Shown here: piece after piece, positions 6,360-10,808 of the stretch
Layout of the letters: the number at the start of each line of letters is the position of its first letter
Numbering within the stretch: the first letter of the stretch is position 1
Notes under the pieces: model-generated
Told to the model about the DNA's origin: nothing
What the model saw: the letters and a program-made list of their open reading frames with translations, nothing else
The model's database searches: none
Source of the DNA: an uncultured Alphaproteobacteria bacterium
GTDB taxonomy: Bacteria; Pseudomonadota; Alphaproteobacteria; Caulobacterales; Aquidulcibacteraceae
Assembly: GCA_937967725.1 (NCBI GenBank)
Contig: CALBSY010000157.1
Coordinates: 1-10,808, forward strand
Length of the DNA stretch: 10,808 nt
Direction: 5' to 3'
Translations under genes and position numbers: made by a program

Positions 6360-6376
6360 TTAAGCGCTGTTTTACC
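6360..6376 (+). promoter_or_regulatory. CtrA-like box (TTAA-N7-TTTACC)
   Basis: TTAA at 6360-6363 and TTTA at 6371-6374 are spaced by exactly 7 bases and followed by CC. The CtrA consensus in Caulobacterales-type bacteria is TTAA-N7-TTAA(C), so this has one mismatch. It lies about 150 bp before the receiver gene and about 98 bp before ribF. Such near-matches can occur by chance. Confidence 0.3.
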
Positions 6377-6441
6377 GAAAATTCCGAGCTGTTTGTTATT
6401 CGTATCCATCACAACACGGCGCAACGAACGCCGGTATGTCT

Positions 6442-6476
6442 CGCCGCCGGGCTGTACGCACCCCTGTCCGGCGGCG
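6442..6476 (+). repeat. Inverted repeat in the receiver gene 5' region
   Basis: cgccgccgg (6442-6450) is the exact reverse complement of ccggcggcg (6468-6476). In RNA the stem extends by one G-U and one C-G pair, leaving a 13-base loop. It sits about 50 bases before the receiver ATG. It is followed not by a T-run but by more GC-rich sequence, so it is not a classic terminator; a 5' UTR hairpin or operator is possible. Confidence 0.4.
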
Positions 6477-6525
6477 CGACATCCCGCTTCGCCCAAGCGC
6501 CGGCGGGTATGCGGGAGCTTGCGAT

Positions 6526-6906
6526 ATGACGGCCGTGTCGATGTCAATGCCGATCCTGATCGTGGATGACTACAACACCATGATCCGGATTTTGCGCAAC
6601 CTCCTGCGCCAACTGGGCTTCACCAACATCGACGAAGCCAATGACGGCGGCGCGGCGCTCGCCAAAATGCGCGCCAAGGAATACGCGCTGGTCATTTCCG
6701 ACACGGTGATGTCGCCGATGACAGGCTTCGAATTGCTGCAAAGGGCGCGCGCCGAGGAGCGCACCAGCAAAACGCCGTTCGTGATGCTCGCCAATGACGC
6801 CGACGAAGCTGCGGCCGCTGAGAACGGCGCGTCCACCTACATCGTCAAACCGTTCAACGCGCTGTCGCTCAAGTCGACGCTGATGCCGGTGATCGGCGCG
6901 TTCTAA
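6526..6906 (+). CDS. Stand-alone CheY-like receiver protein, atypical switch residue
   Basis: 126 aa, one receiver domain and no output domain. Visible residues: acidic pair D14-D15 ('LIVDDYNTM'), phosphoacceptor D59 ('LVISDTVMSPMTG'), Y105 and K108 ('STYIVKPFN'). The N-terminal helix 'IRILRNLLRQLGF' resembles alphaproteobacterial chemotaxis CheY. Two oddities: the residue at the switch Thr/Ser position is Ala ('FVMLAND', A89), and the segment from there to Y105 is three residues shorter than in E. coli CheY (16 versus 19), which shortens helix 4. It could be phosphorylated by a kinase elsewhere but may not switch in the usual way. The start is set by ggag at 6514-6517; the frame is open further up to 6436, but that part is Arg-rich. 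No chemotaxis genes are adjacent. Convergent with the peptidase gene, 4-bp overlap. Confidence 0.85.
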   Translation: MTAVSMSMPILIVDDYNTMIRILRNLLRQLGFTNIDEANDGGAALAKMRAKEYALVISDTVMSPMTGFELLQRARAEERTSKTPFVMLANDADEAAAAENGASTYIVKPFNALSLKSTLMPVIGAF

Positions 6907-8522
6907 CGTCCCTGCGCTTCGCGCGCGGCGCGGAACTCGCTCGTCTCGCCCCAAACCGGCCACTCTTCGCCATCCGCCAAACGGCGCCCGACCGCGTACA
7001 GCAATTCCAAATCCATGGTCGCGCCGGTGAGATCCCAGTCCGGTGTGATTTCATCATCGGGCTTATGGTAGCGGTTGGCGACGTACGCTTCCGATAGCGC
7101 GCGCCCGCGCTCGCGGCCGCCATCAACCAAATCGGTGCCGCTCCCGGCGTAAAGAACCGGCACGCCGATCTTAGCCAGGTTGAAGTGGTCGGAACGGTAG
7201 AAGCTGCCGCGCTCGGGAAAGGCCTCCGGATTGACGGCGCGATTCTGCGTTTGTGCGGCTTCGGTCAGCATCTGATCGAGATTGGATTGGCCATAACCGA
7301 CCACCATCATCTCGCGAGAGGGGCCGACGATGGAGAGGCCATCCATATTGATCATCGCCACCGTATTGCGCGGCTCGAACGTTGGGTGCAGCGCGTAGTG
7401 CTCGGAACCGAGCAGGCCGGACTCTTCTGCAGTGAACGCCAAAAACGCCACACTGCGCTCGGGCGGGCCGTCCGCTTGGTATCGGCGCGCCAGTTCGATC
7501 AATCCAGCGACTCCGGTCGCGTTATCGAGCGCGCCGTTGCAGATGTCATCGCCATCGACCGGCGTGCAGCGGCCAAGATGATCCCAGTGCGCGCCATAGA
7601 GAATAGCTTCGTTGGGCCGGTCCCGCCCCGGCAGCACGCCGATCACGTTGCGCGACATATGGGTTTCGATCGTCGTCTCCAGCGTGATTGACGCAGTCTG
7701 GTTGAGCGGCACGGGCGTGAAACCGCGGTTTTGCGCGCGCGCGCGCTCGGCGTCGAAATCGAGCCCCGCATTGGCGAACAGCGTCCGCGCCACGTCGTTT
7801 GTAATCCCGCCTTCGACGGCGAAGCGACCGGCGCCGTGATCGGCGCGCGCGAGGGAGAGCTGCGGGCCGGTACAGGACGATTAGACCACCGCCCACGGAT
7901 AAGCCGCGGCGGCGGTCTCATGTACGATCAGCACGCCCGCCGCGCCCTGGCGCGCGGCTTCTTCATACTTGTAGGTCCAGCGCCCGTAATAGGTCATGCG
8001 CCGGCCGCCAAAGCCGCGATCGTCGCCGGTGTCGAAATCTGGATCGTTGACCAGCACGACCACGATCTTGCCGCGCACATCGACGCCTTCGTAATCGTTC
8101 CAGTCGTTTTCGGGCGCGTTGACGCCATAACCGACAAACACGAGTTCGGCGTTCTCAAGGCTGATGCGCGGTTCGTTCTGGCGCTTGGTCCATGCCACGA
8201 AATCGCTGCCGTACGCATAGGTGTTTGCGCCCAGCGTGAGCGTTGGATTGTTGGTTACTTCCGCCGTTGCGAGCGGCACTTCCTGAATCCAACTGCCGTT
8301 TACGCCGGGCTGCAGTCCGGCGCGGTAGAACTGATCGGAAATGTACTGAACCGTGAGTTCCTCGCCGCGTGTGCCCGGGGAGCGGCCTTCGAACTCGTCC
8401 GAGGCTAGGACTTCCACGTGTGATAGCAGCGCCGCCGGCGACAGTGGTTCATGTGCATCCTCCGCCGGCGGCGTGGCGCAAGCGCCGAGCAGCGCCGCGG
8501 CTGCGACCCAACCCCATTTCAT
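6903..8522 (-). pseudogene. M28-family metallopeptidase lipoprotein, interrupted by one in-frame TAA
   Basis: The frame from the ATG (8520-8522) to the TAG (6903-6905) is 540 codons including the stop, with a single internal TAA at 7881-7883 (codon 214). Before it: lipoprotein signal 'AAALLGACATPP', 'SDEFEGRSPGTRGEE', and part of a PA-type insert ending 'AAYPWAVV'. After it, in the same frame: 'SSCTGPQL', then all zinc-site motifs: 'GAHWDHLG', 'GALDNATG', 'TAEESGLLGSEH', 'INMDGLS' and 'SDHFNLAKIG' (ligand candidates H312, D333, E366/E367, D394, H446 in full numbering). Intact relatives, as I remember them, carry Gln at the stop position, so one C-to-T change (CAA to TAA) is the simplest cause. 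The catalytic part lies wholly after the stop. The start has GGAGG 6 bases upstream. Real decay, strain variation or sequencing error are all possible. Confidence 0.88.
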
Positions 8523-8531
8523 CAGCGTCCT

Positions 8532-8549
8532 CCGATCTTATCAGATCGG
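8532..8549 (-). promoter_or_regulatory. Hairpin abutting the ribosome binding site of the peptidase gene
   Basis: Read on the minus strand, ccgatct pairs perfectly with agatcgg around a 4-base loop (GATA). The 3' arm ends in the first GG of the GGAGG ribosome binding site of the peptidase gene. It could limit translation when folded. There is no T-run after it, so a terminator for the upstream SDR gene is less likely. Confidence 0.45.
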
Positions 8550-8577
8550 TTTAGCGCTGCCGGGCTGGGGATCAACC

Positions 8578-9348
8578 TCAGATCGCGGTTTGGCCGCCGT
8601 CGATGACGAAAGTCTGGCCGGTGGTGAAGGCGCCGGCCTTCGATGCGAGGAACACCGCCATCCCGGCGATTTCGTCGGGCTGGCCAATGCGCTTGAGACA
8701 CGAGTGTTCGGTATAGCTTTTGAGGATCTGCGGATTGTCCCAAAGCGCCTTGGCGAAATCGGTTTGCACCAGGCCGGGCGCGATGGTGTTCACGCGCACG
8801 TTGTCGGCGCCGAACTCGTAGGCCAGATTGCGCGCGAGCTGCATGTCGGCGGATTTCGAAATCGCGTAGGCGCCCAGCACAGCGGAGCCTTTCAAGCCGC
8901 CGATCGAGGAAATCAGGATGACCGCGCCGTCTTTCCGCTCGCGCATTTCGGGCGCGACCATGTTAATCAGCCAATGGTTGGAAACGATGTTGTTCTGCAG
9001 GATTTTGAGGAATTGCTCGTCGGCCATGTTGCTCATCGGCCCGAAATAAGGATTCGAGGCCGCGTTGCAGACGAGAATATCGACCTGCCCGAAGGCGCGG
9101 TGGGTTTCGTCCACCAAGTTTTGCAGCGCTTCCTTGGCGGCGATGTTGGCGGGGATCGCGATAGCGGCCTTGCGTCCGACGGCGTCGTTGATCTCGGCTG
9201 CGGCGGCTTCGCACACATCCGCTTTGCGTGAGGAGATCACCACATTGGCGCCGTGCTCGGCCATGCGGTGCGCGATAGCCTTGCCGATGCCGCGCGAGGA
9301 GCCGGTAATGATGGCGCTCTTGCCAGTCAGATCGAACAAATTGGCCAT
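8578..9348 (-). CDS. SDR-family NAD(P)-dependent oxidoreductase
   Basis: 256 aa, a classical short-chain dehydrogenase/reductase of normal length. The Rossmann nucleotide motif 'TGSSRGIG' is at 15-22; 'NAAS' (95-98) replaces the common NNAG; catalytic Asn near 119-120, Ser near 147-148 ('LISSIGG'), Tyr161 and Lys165 ('YAISK') complete the tetrad. 'ISSRK' after the second strand places an Arg where NADP(H)-preferring members often have one, so NADP is suggested. The C-terminal 'TGQTFVIDGGQTAI' is the usual ending. The substrate is not evident. The ATG (9346-9348) has gggag about 9 bases upstream. The M28 peptidase gene follows on the same strand after 55 bp; a TPR lipoprotein gene is divergent. 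A dyad overlaps its ribosome binding site. Confidence 0.9.
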   Translation of the reverse strand: MANLFDLTGKSAIITGSSRGIGKAIAHRMAEHGANVVISSRKADVCEAAAAEINDAVGRKAAIAIPANIAAKEALQNLVDETHRAFGQVDILVCNAASNPYFGPMSNMADEQFLKILQNNIVSNHWLINMVAPEMRERKDGAVILISSIGGLKGSAVLGAYAISKSADMQLARNLAYEFGADNVRVNTIAPGLVQTDFAKALWDNPQILKSYTEHSCLKRIGQPDEIAGMAVFLASKAGAFTTGQTFVIDGGQTAI

Positions 9349-9349
9349 C

Positions 9350-9377
9350 GTAGCGCTCCCTGTTATGTGAGCGTTAC
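9350..9377. promoter_or_regulatory. Imperfect dyad over the SDR gene ribosome binding site
   Basis: gtagcgctc (9350-9358) and gagcgttac (9369-9377) are reverse complements at 8 of 9 positions, separated by 10 bases. The element begins 2 bases upstream of the SDR ATG and covers its gggag. It lies in the 77-bp gap between the divergent SDR and TPR genes and could be an operator for either. The rest of the gap holds the gggagg ribosome binding site (9415-9420) of the TPR gene and nothing else recognised. Confidence 0.35.
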
Positions 9378-9425
9378 TCTAGGCGCGCAGGAGCGGGCGG
9401 GTCCAGGCTGACGTGGGAGGAAGCA

Positions 9426-10339
9426 ATGCGGCGCTGGCTGGGATTGGGCATCGTGTTGGCGCTGGCGGCGTGCGAGCCGGCGGATCCGCTGGCCCGCGAC
9501 CGCGCGGCCTGCGCGGAGGCCGGACGCGCCTCGGACGAACGCGTCGCAGCGTGCACGCGGCTGATCGAAAGCGGCGAGCTTGACGATGCGGCGCGGGCGG
9601 AGATGCAAGCGCTGCGCGGGGACGCGCACCACAGCGCTGACGCTGTGACGCCGGCCTTGCGCGACTACGAGGCGGCGCTGCGCCTCAACGAAAACAACGC
9701 GCGCGCGTTGCAGGGGCGGGCCGGCATCTTGCTGGCCAGCGGGCAGCTCGACGCGGCGGAGCTGTTGCTGGATCGGCTCATTGCGTCCGGCGAGGCATCG
9801 GGCGACGCTATGCGGATGCGAGGGGACATTGCCTTGCAGCGCGCCGCCTATACCGATGCGATCGAACATTACGACGACGCGTTGGCAGCCGATGGCCGCC
9901 TGGCGCTCGCCTATGCGCATCGCGCCCGCGCCAAGGAGCGGCTGCGCGACGTGGAAGGCGCACGCACCGATTATACCGAGGCGATCCGCATCGACGGCGC
10001 GCTGGCCGAAGCACGAGCGGGCCGTTGCTGGTTGAACGTCATGCATGAAGGCGACATCGCAACGATGCGGAGGCGGCGGTGGCAGCTGACCCGCAGAACG
10101 TGCAGGCGCAGCTGTGCCGCGGCGTGCTGCAATTGCGCGGAGAAGAATGGCAGAACGCGCAAACCTCGTTTGAAGCGGCGTTGGCGCTGGAGCCTGGCAA
10201 TCCGACGGCGTTGTTCGGGCGCGGCGTCGCTCGTCGCCGCGGCGGCGACCGCGACGGGCGCGAGGACATGAACCAAGCGCGCGATTTCGATCGTCACATC
10301 GGCGAAGCGTTCGACGATTGGGGCGTACGTACGTACTAG
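9426..10339 (+). pseudogene. TPR-repeat lipoprotein, broken by a frameshift near 10060
   Basis: The start (ATG 9426, gggagg at 9415-9420) gives a lipoprotein signal peptide with lipobox 'LAAC' (MRRWLGLGIVLALAAC), then TPR-type helical pairs such as 'ALRDYEAALRLNENNARAL', 'TDAIEHYDDALAADGRLALAY' and 'GARTDYTEAIRIDGALAEA'. After 'NVMHEGDIA' this frame turns into Arg/Cys-rich nonsense running to 10271. The -1 frame continues the repeat pattern without loss: 'NDAEAAVAADPQN', then 'AQTSFEAALALEPGNP', ending 'FDRHIGEAFDDWGVRTY' at 10339. Joining the frames at about 10058-10064 restores a protein of about 304 aa, so one base was probably lost there. No slippery heptamer is present, so programmed shifting is unlikely. 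TPR lipoproteins usually scaffold envelope complexes; the partner is unknown. The stop overlaps the convergent HAD gene by 4 bp. Confidence 0.85.
10325..10336. repeat. Three tandem GTAC units at a gene end
   Basis: gtac is repeated three times directly before the overlapping stop codons of the TPR and HAD genes. It codes for the last residues (VRTY) of the TPR protein. A short tract like this could change length by slippage and alter both C-termini, but nothing shows that it does. Confidence 0.5.
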
Positions 10340-10808
10340 GCGAGCGTTTGCATCACATAATGGGCGCGCACGCCGGACTCTTTCAGCGCCGCGCCGACCT
10401 TCGCTGTATCGAGCGCGCCATCCGACCACAGCGACTCGCCGTGCATGCCAGACGCGATGAACACGCAGTCGAGACCTTGCGCATTGGCGCCGGCGATGTC
10501 GGTGGGCAGGCCATCGCCGATCGCGAGAATGCGTGAGCGGTCGATTGTCGGCGCCAGCTCTTTGTAAGCCAGATCGTAGATCGGCGCGTGCGGCTTGCCG
10601 GACATGACGACGCGGCCGCCCATAGCTTCGTAGTCGCGCGCGATGGCGCCGGCGCACCAGATCATGCGATCGCCGAACTGCACGACAATATCCGGATTGG
10701 CGCAGAGCATTTCGAGATCGCGGGTTCTGGCTTCGCGCAGCAGAGCGGCGTAATCCGCAGGCGTCTCGTCATCGCGCTCCCGCCCGGAAATGCCGATGAA
10801 GCGCGCCT
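10336..10808 (-). CDS. HAD-superfamily class IIA hydrolase, 5' part outside the window
   Basis: Only the C-terminal about 156 residues are visible; the frame runs off the right edge, so the true start and the nucleophile Asp motif are not seen. 'CANPDIVVQFGDR' and 'CAGAIARDYEAMGG' are typical of the class IIA cap-to-core region; 'SGKPHAPIYDLA' holds the motif III Lys and 'ILAIGDGLPTDIAGA' the motif IV acidic residues that bind Mg2+. This matches the alphaproteobacterial HAD hydrolase subfamily known as TIGR01459, related to NagD-type phosphatases; its substrate is not established to my knowledge. Relatives are often found close to ribF; here about 4 kb separates them. The stop (TAG, 10336-10338) overlaps the TPR gene stop. 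Confidence 0.88.
   Translation of the reverse strand, partial: ARFIGISGRERDDETPADYAALLREARTRDLEMLCANPDIVVQFGDRMIWCAGAIARDYEAMGGRVVMSGKPHAPIYDLAYKELAPTIDRSRILAIGDGLPTDIAGANAQGLDCVFIASGMHGESLWSDGALDTAKVGAALKESGVRAHYVMQTLA

Larger units (their letters stand above)
6263..6525. promoter_or_regulatory. Divergent intergenic region between ribF and the receiver gene
   Basis: The largest gene-free stretch in the window (263 bp). It contains an AT-rich patch at about 6352-6415, against the GC-rich background, which is the likely promoter zone for both genes, with a CtrA-like box inside it. It also contains an 11-bp inverted repeat nearer the receiver gene. No convincing -35/-10 pair could be fixed by eye, and no RNA gene was recognised. 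ggag at 6514-6517 is the ribosome binding site that sets the receiver start. Confidence 0.5.

Noticed and set aside
6350..6409. 19-codon ORF on the minus strand in the ribF/receiver gap
   Set aside because: Its composition looks protein-like, but it has no ribosome binding site and lies in the AT-rich patch expected to be promoter.
8532..8549. Intrinsic terminator after the SDR gene
   Set aside because: The stem is short and followed by the ribosome binding site of the next gene rather than a T-run.
10052..10075. Programmed -1 frameshifting in the TPR gene
   Set aside because: No X-XXY-YYZ slippery heptamer at the crossover and no obvious downstream pseudoknot; a simple indel fits better.
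9971..10657. 228-aa ORF on the minus strand spanning the TPR/HAD junction
   Set aside because: Arg-rich with no recognisable motif, overlapping two genes with clear family signatures in other frames.
1..10808. tRNA, rRNA, CRISPR array, insertion sequence or prophage genes
   Set aside because: No cloverleaf-like stretch, spaced direct repeats, transposase motif or phage protein was seen on either strand.

Overview
The window is GC-rich, densely packed bacterial chromosome. Several genes have clear family signatures (RsmD, RluB-type pseudouridine synthase, TadA, bifunctional RibF, YjbE-type TerC protein, a HAD hydrolase of the type that keeps company with ribF). Their grouping, the lipoprotein-rich content and a CheY of the 'DDY.TM.RI.RNLL.QLGF' type point to an alphaproteobacterium, most likely of the Caulobacterales/Hyphomonadaceae kind. 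This is inferred from gene content and protein style only.

Layout. 5-1552 (+): membrane-anchored TIR protein with a helical-repeat C-terminal half. 1549-2106 (-): rsmD. 2199-2573 (+): small cysteine-containing lipoprotein behind a strong hairpin/operator-like dyad. 2574-2695: structured leader holding a possible Arg-rich 30-codon ORF, then 2696-3367 (+): TerC/YjbE-type metal transporter. 3364-4119 (-): rluB-type pseudouridine synthase, whose start codon overlaps that of the divergent operon 4118-5343 (+): ABM-like protein, tadA, MaoC-type hydratase. 5327-6262 (-): ribF. 6263-6525: regulatory gap with a CtrA-like box and an inverted repeat, then 6526-6906 (+): an atypical stand-alone receiver protein. 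6903-8522 (-): M28 peptidase lipoprotein broken by one in-frame TAA. 8578-9348 (-): SDR oxidoreductase. 9426-10339 (+): TPR lipoprotein broken by a frameshift. 10336-10808 (-): 3' part of a HAD-IIA hydrolase cut by the window edge.

How it works together. Most of the window is housekeeping: rRNA and tRNA modification (RsmD, RluB-type, TadA), flavin cofactor synthesis (RibF) and metal homeostasis (TerC). Accessory genes for the envelope and signalling are interspersed: TIR-TM-repeat protein, two repeat or peptidase lipoproteins, and the receiver. All five convergent gene pairs overlap at their stop codons, four of them by exactly 4 bp, so there is no room for ordinary terminators between them.

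No CRISPR array, insertion sequence, tRNA, rRNA or prophage was seen. The best candidates for something less ordinary are the TIR-membrane-repeat protein, the receiver lacking its switch threonine, the two disrupted lipoprotein genes either side of the SDR gene, and a set of hairpins or dyads lying directly on or next to ribosome binding sites. I do not see a convincing multi-gene novel system; the TIR gene sits at the window edge and its upstream neighbours are not visible.
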